Positions 44,952-55,800 are shown, counted from the first letter of the stretch. The stretch is DNA of 64,000 bases from an uncultured Lachnospiraceae bacterium (GCA_950097145.1 CATNCF010000006.1:26625-90624); one strand, 5' to 3'. The notes: generated by a model from the letters alone, not told the origin. Numbers and translations are program-made.

Positions 44952-44983
44952 GTAATGGTATTTGCAGGAAAGGAGAATAAATT

Positions 44984-45580
44984 TTGAAAATCAATACAAT
45001 TTCATCGGAAGATTTGCGCAGCATGGAGGATAAGGAGGGGCTTATTTTGCAAGGCTGCGGCGGGGAACTTAAAGAGTGGGTGGATGGAATCAACCAGATG
45101 CTTACGGAAGAAGGAATTTTACTGGATGGGACAGAATTTCAGGAAGTGTCGACATTTGAACATGATGGGCTGCCTTGTATTTTATATCCTTTTGAGGATG
45201 TAAAGCTGGATATGGGGAAATTCGCCATATGGCGGTTACAGACGTATGAGAACTTTGGCGGCACATGGCTGTCCGACTATGTGCCGAACCGTCTGGGCGG
45301 CTTTGCGGACAGGCCTGTGGAAAAGCCGGACTGTGCCCTGATTGGGGAGGACAGCAACATCTTTAACCTGGCAGGGGTTGCTGCCAGTACGTTAAGGGAG
45401 CATGGACTGAAAGAGCAGGCAGAGGAACTGAGAGAACGTGTTTGTTCTTCTGGCAGTTATCATGAGGCGCTCCATATCATTGGCGAATATGTCAATATCA
45501 CATCCAAAGATGAATGGGAGTTTGGGGACGCAGAGAGGGAACAGGAGCCTGTGCGGCAGGAACCGGGGAAGTCAAGGTAA
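44984..45580 (+). CDS. Uncharacterised ICE protein (polyvalent-domain type)
   Basis: A 198-residue protein. The region CALIGEDSNIFNLAGVAAST, then REHGLKEQAEELRERVCSSG and YHEALHIIGEYVNITS, resembles a small domain that recurs in large ICE and phage 'polyvalent' proteins next to helicases; the function is unknown. TTG 44984 (MKINTIS) with AAGGAGA upstream serves as start. Confidence 0.72.
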   Translation: MKINTISSEDLRSMEDKEGLILQGCGGELKEWVDGINQMLTEEGILLDGTEFQEVSTFEHDGLPCILYPFEDVKLDMGKFAIWRLQTYENFGGTWLSDYVPNRLGGFADRPVEKPDCALIGEDSNIFNLAGVAASTLREHGLKEQAEELRERVCSSGSYHEALHIIGEYVNITSKDEWEFGDAEREQEPVRQEPGKSR

Positions 45581-45608
45581 AAAGCCGTCAGGAAAGGAGA
45601 AGAAAACA

Positions 45609-46106
45609 GTGGTAATAGAGATTAATAAAAATATTGACAACTACAAGGAGTCCGTGGTGCTAGGACTGACTGCAAGACAGCTTGTGTACTCTGTCTTATC
45701 TGTAGCTGTGGGAGGCGGGATTGTGCTGCTTTTGTACCAATATGTGGGGCTGACGGTCAGCGCCTATATAGCAATCCCGGTGGTTGCACCAATCGCCATG
45801 ACGGGCTTTTATTCTTATCATGGGATGACGTTTATGGAAATGATGAAATTAAAGCTGCACTTTGCCTTTGCAAACCGCACCTACACCTATGTATCTACGG
45901 AGGGGGAGCAGGCAGTACGGAAGTTGCGGCTGGAGGAAGAAACAAAGAATAAGGCAGGAAAGAAAAGCAGTACAGGAAAGAAAGGGGATAATGGTGGAAG
46001 CGGCTTTGCAGCAGTCCGGAAAAAGATGTTCCGTATGTTTTTTGCAATGGTATTATTTTTTGTTTTATTTGTAGTATTGGCAGTCTGGTATAAGTACAGA
46101 CAGTAA
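45609..46106 (+). CDS. PrgI-family T4SS protein
   Basis: A 165-residue protein starting at GTG 45609 (AAGGAG 9 nt upstream): VVIEINKNIDNYKESVVLGL, followed by two membrane helices (LVYSVLSVAVGGGIVLLLY and AYIAIPVVAPIAMTGFYS) and a block YHGMTFMEMMKLKLHFAF, the PrgI pattern, a VirB3 analogue before VirB4. A third hydrophobic segment lies at the C-terminus after a Lys/Gly-rich linker. The in-frame extension upstream of 45609 is overlap with the previous gene. Confidence 0.85.
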   Translation: MVIEINKNIDNYKESVVLGLTARQLVYSVLSVAVGGGIVLLLYQYVGLTVSAYIAIPVVAPIAMTGFYSYHGMTFMEMMKLKLHFAFANRTYTYVSTEGEQAVRKLRLEEETKNKAGKKSSTGKKGDNGGSGFAAVRKKMFRMFFAMVLFFVLFVVLAVWYKYRQ

Positions 46107-46124
46107 AAAGAATAAGTAACAATC

Positions 46125-46159
46125 AGGGCATTTTCCGCTGTATGGGAGATGCCCTTTTT
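46125..46159 (+). terminator. Terminator between prgI and dcm
   Basis: AGGGCAT/ATGCCCT stem (46125-46131 with 46149-46155), extended by wobble pairs, followed by TTTTT. It separates the PrgI gene from dcm and would lower read-through to virB4. Confidence 0.7.
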
Positions 46160-46182
46160 GTATGGAAAGGGAAAAGAAATAT

Positions 46183-47166
46183 ATGCAGGATTTAACACAC
46201 GTCAGCCTGTTTACCGGCATTGGCGGGCTTGACCTTGCGGCGGAGGCGGCGGGGTTTACCACTGTTGCACAGTGCGAATGGGCTGATTTTCAGAATGGGA
46301 TATTGGAAAAACACTGGAAAGATGTGCCTAGATTTAAGGACATCAAGGATTTGAATAAGGAGGAGTTTTATGCGAGGACAAACGAACGAAGTGTCACACT
46401 CATCTCAGGGGGATTCCCCTGCCAGCCGTTTTCCTTTGCCGGGAGACGCAGAGGCTTTGAGGATGACCGTTACCTCTGGCCGGAAATGCTTAGAGTCATC
46501 AAAGAGCTCTCCCCCGCTTGGGTGCTTGGAGAAAATGTTGCTGGGTTCCTCAATATGGGGCTCGAACAGACGGTTTCTGATTTGGAAGGAGCAGGCTATG
46601 AAGTCCGGGCTTTCGTACTACCTGCTCTCGCCGTCGGCGCGTGGCATGAGAGGAAACGGGTATTCATTGCCGGACACCTGGCCGACGCCGGTGGCGGCCA
46701 TTGGGAAGATGGATGTTTCCACTGCCCTCATTGGCAGGATGAAGAAAACGGGAACATTAAAGAAACTCAACTCGACGGGGACGCTCTGGAACCCCAACCT
46801 GCAGATGCGGGTATTCTGTACCCCGGAGGTAATGGAGCAGACGGGGACCGGGTTCCACGAACCGGAGACGGAGGAGCAGAGGGAGCTTTTTACGGAAGTC
46901 ACGGAACTTTCCATGAAACAGCACAAACTCAACCCAGAGTGGGTGGAATGGCTGATGGGCTTCCCGGTTGGATGGACGGACATAGGATGTGGGAAAAAGA
47001 GCCGGAGGGTGTAAGCCGCATTACGAGACCTTACCCGCTGTGGGGCAGCCGTATGTTTTCGCTTGGGAATGCGGTGGTGCCGCAGCAGGCCTATCCGATA
47101 CTGAAGTGTATTGCGGATATTGAGATGGGCAGGTGCAGGTCTTTCTGTCCGGAGAAGAAACAGTAG
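46183..47166 (+). CDS. dcm: DNA (cytosine-5) methyltransferase
   Basis: About 327 residues. The SAM motif [17 protein letters not shown], the catalytic loop [18 protein letters not shown] (Cys nucleophile), GENVAGFL, and the C-terminal [15 protein letters not shown] define a C5-methyltransferase. The stretch from [11 protein letters not shown] to [14 protein letters not shown] is low in family signal and contains a complete second gene in another frame (46370-47014). The enzyme probably protects the ICE from host restriction. ATG 46183 is chosen; ATG 46162 overlaps the terminator tail. Confidence 0.9.
   Translation: MQDLTHVSLFTGIGGLDLAAEAAGFTTVAQCEWADFQNGILEKHWKDVPRFKDIKDLNKEEFYARTNERSVTLISGGFPCQPFSFAGRRRGFEDDRYLWPEMLRVIKELSPAWVLGENVAGFLNMGLEQTVSDLEGAGYEVRAFVLPALAVGAWHERKRVFIAGHLADAGGGHWEDGCFHCPHWQDEENGNIKETQLDGDALEPQPADAGILYPGGNGADGDRVPRTGDGGAEGAFYGSHGTFHETAQTQPRVGGMADGLPGWMDGHRMWEKEPEGVSRITRPYPLWGSRMFSLGNAVVPQQAYPILKCIADIEMGRCRSFCPEKKQ
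46370..47014 (+). CDS. Methylase-associated protein nested in dcm, +1 frame
   Basis: A 214-codon frame entirely inside dcm, shifted by one base. ATG 46370 has AAGGAGGAG (46357-46365), the best ribosome binding site in this region. The product reads [52 protein letters not shown] and [19 protein letters not shown]. The WPTP and [16 protein letters not shown] blocks recur in phage and ICE proteins found with DNA methylases. The same bases encode [12 protein letters not shown] in dcm, so both frames carry family-like motifs. Function unknown. Alternative: an old frame exchange that left one ORF as relic. Confidence 0.65.
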   Translation: MRGQTNEVSHSSQGDSPASRFPLPGDAEALRMTVTSGRKCLESSKSSPPLGCLEKMLLGSSIWGSNRRFLIWKEQAMKSGLSYYLLSPSARGMRGNGYSLPDTWPTPVAAIGKMDVSTALIGRMKKTGTLKKLNSTGTLWNPNLQMRVFCTPEVMEQTGTGFHEPETEEQRELFTEVTELSMKQHKLNPEWVEWLMGFPVGWTDIGCGKKSRRV

Positions 47167-47240
47167 AAAGGAAAACAGTGCAGATGGGGAGCCGGCAGGG
47201 AGTTTGCCGCTTTCCCTATTGCACGGGAATGGAGGCAGAC

Positions 47241-49901
47241 ATGGGAATTTTTTCAGATGGATTCAAAGAGCTTAAAAAGGCAGATGTGCCCCTTTATAAG
47301 ACGCCGAAATCCATACAGGAGACAATAGAGATACTGTCGGTGGCTGAGAACGGCATTTTTGAGGTTGCAAAAAACCGTTATTCAAAGAGTTACCGTTTTA
47401 TGGACATTAATTACACGACTGCCAATGAGGGGGAGCAGGAAAGCATTTTTGAGAGGTACTGCAAATTCCTCAACTCACTGGACTGTAATTTTAAGGTTAC
47501 CATAAACAACAGGAATAAGGACATGGCCAATTTGCGGGAGATGGTGCTGCTGCCATACCGCCAGGACGGGTTTGACCGGTTCCGTAAAATCTACAATGAC
47601 ATCATAGAGGGCAAAATCCGTGAGGGCAGGCAGGGGATAGAGCAGGAACGGTATCTGACGCTTACGGTTGAGAGGAAGAATTTTGAGGAGGCAAAGGCGC
47701 AGTTTGCCACGCTGGAGGCTGTACTGCACAAGGCTTTTGGGGAACTTGGGGCAGAGATAGAGCCGCTTTCTGGAAATGAGAGGTTAAAGGTGCTGCATGA
47801 TTTTTACCACCTCGGCAGGGAGGACGGTTTTGACTTTGACATCCGGCGGGCAAAAAAGGTTGGCTTGGATTTCCGCAATGATTTGTGCAATGGGATGCTG
47901 AAATACTTCCCGGAGCATATCGAAGACGAGGGTAAGTTTGTAAGGGCGCTGTTCATTAAAAAATATCCCAGCAGCTTATCCGACCGTTTCCTTAATGAAA
48001 TTACGTCACTGCCTGTCCATTCCATTGTGAGCATTGACGTTGTGCCGGTGCCGAAAGATTTGACGACAAAGATACTGCAGAAAAAATATCTCGGCATTGA
48101 GAGCGACATTATCAGGCAGCAGCGGGTAAGGAACAAAAACAATGACTTTTCCTCGGAAATTTCCTATGCAAAGCGCATGGAGAAAAAAGACATTGAGGAA
48201 ATCATGGATGACGTGAGGGAAAACGACCAGTGTTTATTTTATGCGGCGGTCAGCATTATTCTTGTGGCAGAGAGCAGGGAGGAACTGGAGAGCGTGACGG
48301 AGACGGTGGAGACCATTGGGAAACGCCATTCGGTTATCATCGACACCCACTACCTGAAACAGAGGGAGGCGTTAAATACTGCACTTCCTATCGGGGTAAG
48401 GCAGGTGGAGACCATGCGCACCATGCTGACGCAGTCCCTTGCGGCATTGTTGCCTTTCAATGTGCAGGAATTAAACGATGCCGGGGGCAACTATTACGGC
48501 ATTAACCAGATTAGCAAAAACATCAACGTGGGGAACCGGAAGACGCTGATAAATGGCAATGGGTTCATTTTCGGCGTGCCGGGCTCCGGCAAGTCCTTTT
48601 TTGCAAAGCAGGAGATGGGCAGCGTGTTCTTAAATACGGATGATGACGTGATAGTCATAGATCCGATGAATGAATATTTTGACATTGCGGCGACTTACGG
48701 CGGTGCGGTTGTGAACCTGTCAGCATATACGAAAAACTTTGTCAACCCGCTGGAGACAGATATGGCACACACCAATGAGAAAGGGCTGCGGGAGGCCATT
48801 GCTGACAAGTCGGAATTTATGCTTTCCCTCTGCGACCAGCTGTTAGGCAACGTCCTGAACCAGAAACACCATTCCATCATTGACCGCTGTGTCCGCAGCC
48901 TTTATATGGCGGCATGGAAACAGCAGAGGGTTCCGGTCATGTCAGATTTTTATCGGATTCTCAAGGCACAGGAAGAAATGGAGGCGCAGGAGCTGGCACT
49001 TTCCCTTGAATTATTCGTGGAGGGTTCCCTTAACATCTTCAACCACCACACGAACGTGGATGTGGACAGCCGTTTTACGGTGTACGGCATACAGGATTTG
49101 GGGAGCCAGCTTGCGCCGGTGGCAATGCTTGTGATGATGGAGGCGATTCAGCAGAGGATTTTGGACAACGCAAAGCGGGGCAGGGCAACGTGGCTGTATA
49201 TTGACGAATGCCATGTGCTGCTTGGCAGTGAGTACAGTGCAAAGTATTTACAGCAGTTGTGGAAAAAGGTCAGAAAGCAGGGCGGCCTCTGTACCGGAAT
49301 CAGCCAGAACGTGTCAGATTTGTTACAGAATTATATCGCCACTACTTTGTTATCCAACAGTGAGTTTGTGGTGCTGTTAAAGCAGTCCAATGTGGACAGT
49401 GCAAAGCTGGCGGAGACCATAGGCGTGTCGGATGCGCAGCTGCGTTTTGTCAGCAATTCATCAAGCGGAACGGGACTGTTAAAGTGTGGCAGTGTTGTCA
49501 TTCCTTTTGACAACAGGATAAGTAAGGAGACGGATTTGTACCGTCTGTATAACACGAACCTCCATGAGAAGATAGCGGAGGGGGCATTGCAGGATAATGG
49601 GAACACCGGTTTTTTGTCTATGCCGGAATCGGAAACAGAGCCGATGGATGGCTTTATGCCAGAGCAGGAAACAGAACCGGTAGGAGGTTTTATGCTGGAA
49701 TGGGATATGCTGCAACTAGCAGCAGAGGAAATCGGAATGGCAGGAAATATCTTTCAGCCGGACAACAGGGATGTATCTGGGGAGGATAATGCGCCAATGA
49801 AAATATATGAGCCAAAGCACCGCAGGACAGAAAGCGGGCAGTTTTTTTCAGGGCCGCAGAAGACGGAAAAAGCGGGTAATGACTGGATGATATATGGTTA
49901 G
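47241..49901 (+). CDS. virB4: VirB4-like ATPase, CD1110 type
   Basis: About 886 residues. Walker A GVPGSGKSFFAK and Walker B WLYIDECHVLL with motif TGISQNVSDLL define the VirB4/TraC motor that powers the channel. The N-terminal half is the membrane-associated VirB4 region. The C-terminus has a degenerate tandem repeat (ETEPMDGFM, ETEPVGGFM). ATG 47241 with GGAGG is preferred; ATG 47229 and longer forms from 47133 overlap dcm. Confidence 0.93.
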   Translation: MGIFSDGFKELKKADVPLYKTPKSIQETIEILSVAENGIFEVAKNRYSKSYRFMDINYTTANEGEQESIFERYCKFLNSLDCNFKVTINNRNKDMANLREMVLLPYRQDGFDRFRKIYNDIIEGKIREGRQGIEQERYLTLTVERKNFEEAKAQFATLEAVLHKAFGELGAEIEPLSGNERLKVLHDFYHLGREDGFDFDIRRAKKVGLDFRNDLCNGMLKYFPEHIEDEGKFVRALFIKKYPSSLSDRFLNEITSLPVHSIVSIDVVPVPKDLTTKILQKKYLGIESDIIRQQRVRNKNNDFSSEISYAKRMEKKDIEEIMDDVRENDQCLFYAAVSIILVAESREELESVTETVETIGKRHSVIIDTHYLKQREALNTALPIGVRQVETMRTMLTQSLAALLPFNVQELNDAGGNYYGINQISKNINVGNRKTLINGNGFIFGVPGSGKSFFAKQEMGSVFLNTDDDVIVIDPMNEYFDIAATYGGAVVNLSAYTKNFVNPLETDMAHTNEKGLREAIADKSEFMLSLCDQLLGNVLNQKHHSIIDRCVRSLYMAAWKQQRVPVMSDFYRILKAQEEMEAQELALSLELFVEGSLNIFNHHTNVDVDSRFTVYGIQDLGSQLAPVAMLVMMEAIQQRILDNAKRGRATWLYIDECHVLLGSEYSAKYLQQLWKKVRKQGGLCTGISQNVSDLLQNYIATTLLSNSEFVVLLKQSNVDSAKLAETIGVSDAQLRFVSNSSSGTGLLKCGSVVIPFDNRISKETDLYRLYNTNLHEKIAEGALQDNGNTGFLSMPESETEPMDGFMPEQETEPVGGFMLEWDMLQLAAEEIGMAGNIFQPDNRDVSGEDNAPMKIYEPKHRRTESGQFFSGPQKTEKAGNDWMIYG

Positions 49902-50011
49902 GTTTTGCTGGAGAAAATGGCAGACAGAAAATAGGATGTTTTGACAGGAGAGGACGCTAGAAATAGCGTTCTTTCTGCATATCCCTGTTGGGGAAAGGAG
50001 GTTGGGTAAGA

Positions 50012-51922
50012 TTGAAAATCAGGAAAGTGGATGACAAACTGATGGTTATCCACACAAAGCGAAAGCCCCGTCTGCACCTGCAAACAGGTAAAAAGGCAGT
50101 AACCAGAAAAAAGGCGGAAAGCACTTCTGCCGCCGTAAAAGGAAGAAAGCCGCATATTGGCATTAGGGATAAATATACGGAGTCCGGGAGGTCGGTCAAA
50201 GTCCGTAACCAGAGTTTGAAAATTATGGCGGCAGCAGGGGCAAGGGCAGGGGCAGGACAGGTTGAAGGCGGCGAGGAGATAAAGGAAAGCCTTGATTTGG
50301 CGGCGACAGCAGCAGCCCCGGCAATGGGTATCACTTCCGGGGCGGGAAAGCTGTACCGCAGAAAAAAAACTAAAAATGAGAAGAAAGAGGAGAAAAAACG
50401 TGTCCGCACGGACAGAAGTGAGGCAGGGCTTTCCAACCATGCCAGAGAAAGGGGCAGTAAAGGAAAAGACAGAAATGGGAGAAAGCACAGTGGAAAAAAA
50501 GACAGTGCAAAGAAGAAAACTGGGAAAGGTTCTTCGGTCAATGGCGCTGTCAAAGGACGTATGATTGACACATTTCTGGATGCCTTCCGGACAGAGAGGC
50601 AGGAGCAGAAAGATTTGATAACTTGTACAAAGTCAGCGGCAAAGGCAGCTGTCCTGCTGCTTGCAAAACAGGCAGCGGCGGCACTTACACCATTACTTCT
50701 TGCCGTGTCTTTTGTGGCTGCCGTTGTGGGAATTATTGTGGCTGCCATACTGGCGGCAATTTATAATTCACCGATTGCTATCTTTTTTCCGCTGCCGGAC
50801 ACCGGGTATGACAATCCCCGGACCGTGTTAAGCGAGTATTACCGGGATTTTAACAGCCAGGTTGCCTCACTGGAGGAGCAGGGCTATGTTATCACTTACC
50901 GGAACAGTGAGGATGGCGTTCCCATATCGAATTTTAACGATACCCTCATGGTATATATGGTAAAGTACGGAACCGGGCAGGCGGCTTATGTCATGGATGA
51001 CGAGGGGAAGAAACATCTGAAAGAAGTTTTTGACGAGATGAATTACTGTGACAGTTCCAGCAGCAAAACGCAGATTCCGGCAGGTGCGTCATTGGGGCAG
51101 GTGGTGACGACGGGCTACTGCAACTGTTCCCTCTGCTGTGGGAAATGGGCAGGCGGGCATACCGCCTCCGGCACTGTGCCAAAGGCAGGCCATACGCTGG
51201 CGGTGGATGCACACAGCCCCAAAGTGCCGATGGGGACAGAAATTGTAATGAATGGAAAGACTTACAAGGTGGAAGATACAGGGAACTTTGCCCGGGATGG
51301 CACAGATTTTGACATTTATTTTGACAGCCATGCAGCGGCTTTGGCATGGGGAAGGCGGAAAGTGGAGGCGTTTCTGGCAGAGGGGAACGAGAATACCGTG
51401 GAAGTTACGGTGTCCGGCACGCTGGTACACAACCTGGCTTATGAAGATTACCTTGCATTGGGTAAATTAACGGAGGAACAAAAGGGCTGGCTGGAATCCA
51501 TGATGGATGATGAAATGCAGGACAGCTTTCCGGCAGGCGCAGGGGGACAGACGGTCGCTGAACTTGCCGTGACAAAGATAGGCTGCCAGTACAGCCAGGA
51601 CAAGCGGTACCAGGAGGGGTATTACGACTGCAGCTCCCTTGTGCAGAGATTATATAAGGAGGCCGGCATCGACCTTCCGGCGACAGCGGCAGAGCAGGGG
51701 AAATATTGTTATGTCAATGCCATGATAATCAATAAAAAGGAGCTGGAGCCGGGGGACTTGATATTTTATTCCTATGAGGAGAATGGGGAGTTTCGTAATA
51801 TCTCCCATGTGGCGATTTATGTGGGGGATGGGAAGATGGTCCATGCAGCCAGTCCGTCCAGGGGCGTTGCGCTTGATCCGTTACGAACAAATAAAGTTGT
51901 ATTTTATGCCAGGCCGTATTAG
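50012..51922 (+). CDS. 3D + NlpC/P60 cell-wall hydrolase, CD1108 type
   Basis: About 636 residues. A long basic N-terminal cytosolic region (to about 205) is followed by a membrane segment (LLLAVSFVAAVVGIIVAAIL), a 3D-type domain with CNCSLCCGKWAGGHTASGT and the acidic VEDTGNF...DIYFDSH, and an NlpC/P60 domain with catalytic Cys in YYDCSSLVQRLY and His in SHVAIYVGDGKMVHA. It would cut peptidoglycan for the mating channel, like VirB1. Start TTG 50012 is proposed, because AAAGGAGG (49994-50001) lies inside the longer frame from TTG 49988. Confidence 0.88.
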   Translation: MKIRKVDDKLMVIHTKRKPRLHLQTGKKAVTRKKAESTSAAVKGRKPHIGIRDKYTESGRSVKVRNQSLKIMAAAGARAGAGQVEGGEEIKESLDLAATAAAPAMGITSGAGKLYRRKKTKNEKKEEKKRVRTDRSEAGLSNHARERGSKGKDRNGRKHSGKKDSAKKKTGKGSSVNGAVKGRMIDTFLDAFRTERQEQKDLITCTKSAAKAAVLLLAKQAAAALTPLLLAVSFVAAVVGIIVAAILAAIYNSPIAIFFPLPDTGYDNPRTVLSEYYRDFNSQVASLEEQGYVITYRNSEDGVPISNFNDTLMVYMVKYGTGQAAYVMDDEGKKHLKEVFDEMNYCDSSSSKTQIPAGASLGQVVTTGYCNCSLCCGKWAGGHTASGTVPKAGHTLAVDAHSPKVPMGTEIVMNGKTYKVEDTGNFARDGTDFDIYFDSHAAALAWGRRKVEAFLAEGNENTVEVTVSGTLVHNLAYEDYLALGKLTEEQKGWLESMMDDEMQDSFPAGAGGQTVAELAVTKIGCQYSQDKRYQEGYYDCSSLVQRLYKEAGIDLPATAAEQGKYCYVNAMIINKKELEPGDLIFYSYEENGEFRNISHVAIYVGDGKMVHAASPSRGVALDPLRTNKVVFYARPY

Positions 51923-51953
51923 CAGGTCCGACGTTTTGGGAAAGGAGAGGTAA

Positions 51954-52823
51954 ATGAGAATACAGGATATGGTTCTTGTGATAGCGAATATCAAGGGCAG
52001 CGAAAAAAATATGCTGATGACACTGAAAGAATATAAGGAGGAGTACCTTTTTGTGCCTGCTTTATCAAGGGAGGAGTCGGCACAGACGTTAAAGGAGCTG
52101 TTTGACACAAAGTTATCAGCACCAGGAGAAGGCTGGGCGGAGCATTATATTACCGCAAACAAAAGCTTTTATGCGAAGTTCTGCAGCGGCAGTGATGAAC
52201 TGCAGTGTTTTCTCTGCGGAAGTTACAATGACGATAAGGAGTTCCAGTTTGACAGGGAAGAAAGCAGCCAGGAGTGCATGAGGGCATTGGAGGAATATAA
52301 CCTTGATGTAAACGGTGGAATGAAGGGCTGTATGTTCCATTATGAACAGGAAGAACATGAGTTTAAGCAGGGGGAAGTCCTGCATAACTTCAATGGAACG
52401 GATTATAAAGTGATGGAGCGCTACAGCAAAAATAACCTCCTGATGATGAATATGGCATCAGGGCAGTTTCTGGTGGCGGTTGGCGTGCAGTGTTATTCAC
52501 GTTATCCTTATGCCGGGGAGTATACAAAGGAAAACGCAGAGACCGGCATTGAGTGGGGGCATGGGGTATACCTTTCTGCCACGCCGTCGGAAATTGACTT
52601 TGTGGGGCTTAGGTCAGAATATTGTGAGCCGTACCATCAGAAAGGGGACAGCTTTCCAATAGAAATCCGCGAGGTATTGTCGAGGGTGGAAAACATTGAG
52701 GCGGAAACGCTTGGGGATGCCATTGACAAGGCAATGGAGCTTTATAAAAATTCAGAGGTAGTCCTTGATGCAGAGGATTTTAAGGATGTTTCTTATCTTC
52801 CGGCAAAAGCAGGGGGCAGATAG
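51954..52823 (+). CDS. ICE protein with DpnD/PcfM-like C-terminal domain
   Basis: A 289-residue protein. The last 55 residues (PIEIREVLSRVENIEAETLG, then DAIDKAMELYKNSEVVLDAE) match the small DpnD/PcfM pattern found in conjugative elements. The N-terminal 230 residues are not recognised. GGAGAGG precedes the ATG. It lies 9 nt before the giant helicase gene, so joint transcription is likely. Function unknown. Confidence 0.72.
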   Translation: MRIQDMVLVIANIKGSEKNMLMTLKEYKEEYLFVPALSREESAQTLKELFDTKLSAPGEGWAEHYITANKSFYAKFCSGSDELQCFLCGSYNDDKEFQFDREESSQECMRALEEYNLDVNGGMKGCMFHYEQEEHEFKQGEVLHNFNGTDYKVMERYSKNNLLMMNMASGQFLVAVGVQCYSRYPYAGEYTKENAETGIEWGHGVYLSATPSEIDFVGLRSEYCEPYHQKGDSFPIEIREVLSRVENIEAETLGDAIDKAMELYKNSEVVLDAEDFKDVSYLPAKAGGR

Positions 52824-52832
52824 GGGGCGTAT

Positions 52833-55800
52833 ATGGGAGTAGAATATATGGCTCGCCAGATATATCAGGATGTGGTTTCCAGGGTGACGCAGACTGAGGC
52901 GGACTGGAAGGCAGTCTGCCGTCTGGCAGGGCGGATATATCGGTATGAGTTTGACAATGTGCTTATGGTGTATGCACAGAGGCCGTCTGCCACGCTGGTT
53001 GCGGATTATGATACATGGAAAAAGGTACGCCGCCATGTGAAACGGGACAGTAAAGGAATTGCCATCTTTCCATCGAGGATATTAAAGCCGGGGATGCGTT
53101 ATGTGTTTGACATTGGCGATACCGGAGGGAAAAACGTAAAGCTGGCGTGGGATTTGGAGGGGGAAAACCTGCCGGATTTGCTGTCGGCACTCCGGAAACG
53201 GGGAGAAATTGCGGAAGTATTAGGAACAGACAGGAAAAGCTGGCTAAAGCAGCTGAAAGCCTTTACAAAGCAAGAAGTGTGCGGTATTCTAAAAGAGGAC
53301 TTCGGTAAGCAGCTTGCCGAGGCCGCCATGCTTGCAGGACGTGAGATAACTGGCGGAGAGAATGAAACGCCAGAGCTTACCGCACAGAAATTGATTTTTA
53401 ACAGCATTTTCTATGCGGTGGGGACAAGATGCGGATTTGACTTAAGCAGCGAAGAACAGGACTTAGGTGCAATAGTTAATGTGAAAGATGAGGGCAGCAT
53501 TAGCGTACTTGGTACTCTGGTAAGTGACGTATCCTGTACCGTTCTTCGGAATATTGGCCGTGAAATAATGGGTATTGAACAGGGAAGAAAGCGGGCTGCA
53601 TATCTGCAGCAGAATCTTTCCGGAAAAGGAGGCAGGAATGGCACTAGCAATCAGTTACCACGAGGGGACAGACGGGATGCTGTACCCGGACATCAAAGCA
53701 GCGGAACAGACGGAAACAGGGACGTTAGGGAAGTTCGGAATCATGGCGATGGAATATTTGGAGGAAAATTACCCGCAGAGATACCGGAGCCTGATACGGT
53801 TCGGCAACCTCTACCCAAAACTGAAAGAAGTGGAGGAGGAGGCAGGCCGGATGTTGGAAAGTCTCATGGAGAAGTATCTGGAAAGCCACAGGCCGGAGAA
53901 TCCGGAATCCACAATGGAGATGTTACGCATCCGGAAACAGGGGATGATGGAGGCAGAGGAGATTATCCGTCACGACCTGATAAACCAATTTCATTAGAAA
54001 CGCAGGAAGAATTAGACAGGGAGCAGGATGACTTAAATTCATTTGGTACGGAAAGGGAGGCCGTTTTCAGACAGGCTTCTCTTTTTGATTATAAAGAAAC
54101 AGGGATTGACAGCTATGCGATTCCTGACGAGGCAGACCAAATGGGAGTGCCGGATGCCGTGCGTTTTGAGCAACGGCAAAAAATAAATAACTATCATGTC
54201 GCTTATGAAGATTCGGAGGGAAAAGAGAAAAAAGAACCAGTTTCGGAGTCTGCTGACACCAGAGAAAAAGAACAGGTTCCGGCAGCAGAAACTGAAAATA
54301 TAATGCTGCCACAGCCCCATAATTATGTCATTGACATTCACAAACAGGAGACCGGCGGGGAAAAGGCACGCTATAAGTGGAACGTGGATGCCATAAAAAC
54401 ATTAAAGCAGATAGAGACAGAAAACGGGCACGCCACGCCGGAGGAGCAGGAAATCCTTGCCAGGTATGCCGGGTGGGGCGGCACGTCACAGGCATTTGAT
54501 GAAAAAAGCGAAAGCTGGCGGAAAGAATATGCGGAGTTGAAGGAACTCCTTACCCCAGAGGAATACCGGGAGGCAAGGGCAACGGTCACGACTGCTTTCT
54601 ACACACCGCCTGCGGTAGCTGCTGCCGTTGGAGAGGCGCTGGTGCAGTTTGGCTTTGCCGGAGGAAATGTGCTGGAGCCCTCTGTAGGGACAGGGCATTT
54701 CTTTGGGACCATGCCGGAGCAGCTATGGGGCAGCAGACTTTTTGGCGTGGAGAAAGACAGCATCAGCGGCAGGATTGCAAAACTTCTGTACCCGGGGGCA
54801 GATATACAGATAAAAGGGTTTGAGGAAACAGACTTCCCGGACAACTTTTTTGACGTTGTGGTGGGGAATGTCCCATTCGGGGATTTTAAGGTCTACGACA
54901 GGAAGTACAATGCAGAGAATTTCAAAATCCACGACTACTTTGTGGCAAAGTCCATAGACAAAGTACGTCCGGGCGGCATTGTTGCCGTGATTACCACGAA
55001 AGGGACAATGGATAAGAAAAACAGCAGTGTCCGTAAATATCTGGCGCAGCGTGCGGAACTTGCCGGGGCGGTCAGGCTGCCGAACAGCGCTTTCAAGGCA
55101 GAGGCAGGGACGGAAGTCACCAGTGATATTTTGTTTTTCCAGAAAAGGGAACGGAAAATATCGGCGGAGCCGGGCTGGGTTCACCTCGGCATGACGGAAA
55201 ATGGAGTGCCTGTCAATTCGTATTTCGTGGAACACCCGGAGATGATGTTAGGCCGCATGGAGTATGATACCGGCAGGTATGGCAGTGATGCGGGATATAC
55301 AGTATGTGTCAATGACAGGGAAGATTTTGACCTGTATGGGGCATTGCAGCAGGCGGTAAGCCGCCTTTTGGTGCAGATGCCGGATTATGAAATCTTACAG
55401 GAGGGGGAACCGGAGGAGAGCATACCGGCTGATCCGGATGTAAAGAATTACACCTACACGTTTGTGGATGGGGCACTGTATTACCGGAAAGATTCACGGA
55501 TGCACCGGCAGGAAGTGGGAAATACCGTGTTTGGACGCATAAGGGGAATGGATAAACTGCGGAAATGCACCAGACACCTGATAGACATCCAGTTAAACGG
55601 GTGCAGTGAGAAAGAACTGAATGCAGCACAGGGGGAATTAAATTCCATATATGACAGCTTTACAAAAAAATACGGTTATATCACTTCACAGGGTAATTCG
55701 AGGGCCTTCCGGGACGACGAGGATTACCCTCTTTTATGTTCACTGGAAATGGTGGATGCGGAGAATGGCGCTGTCACCAAAGCGGATATGTTTACGAAAC

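Noticed and set aside
54723..55235. 170-codon minus-strand frame opposite the methylase domain
   Set aside because: Antisense shadow of the helicase/methylase ORF without start signals.
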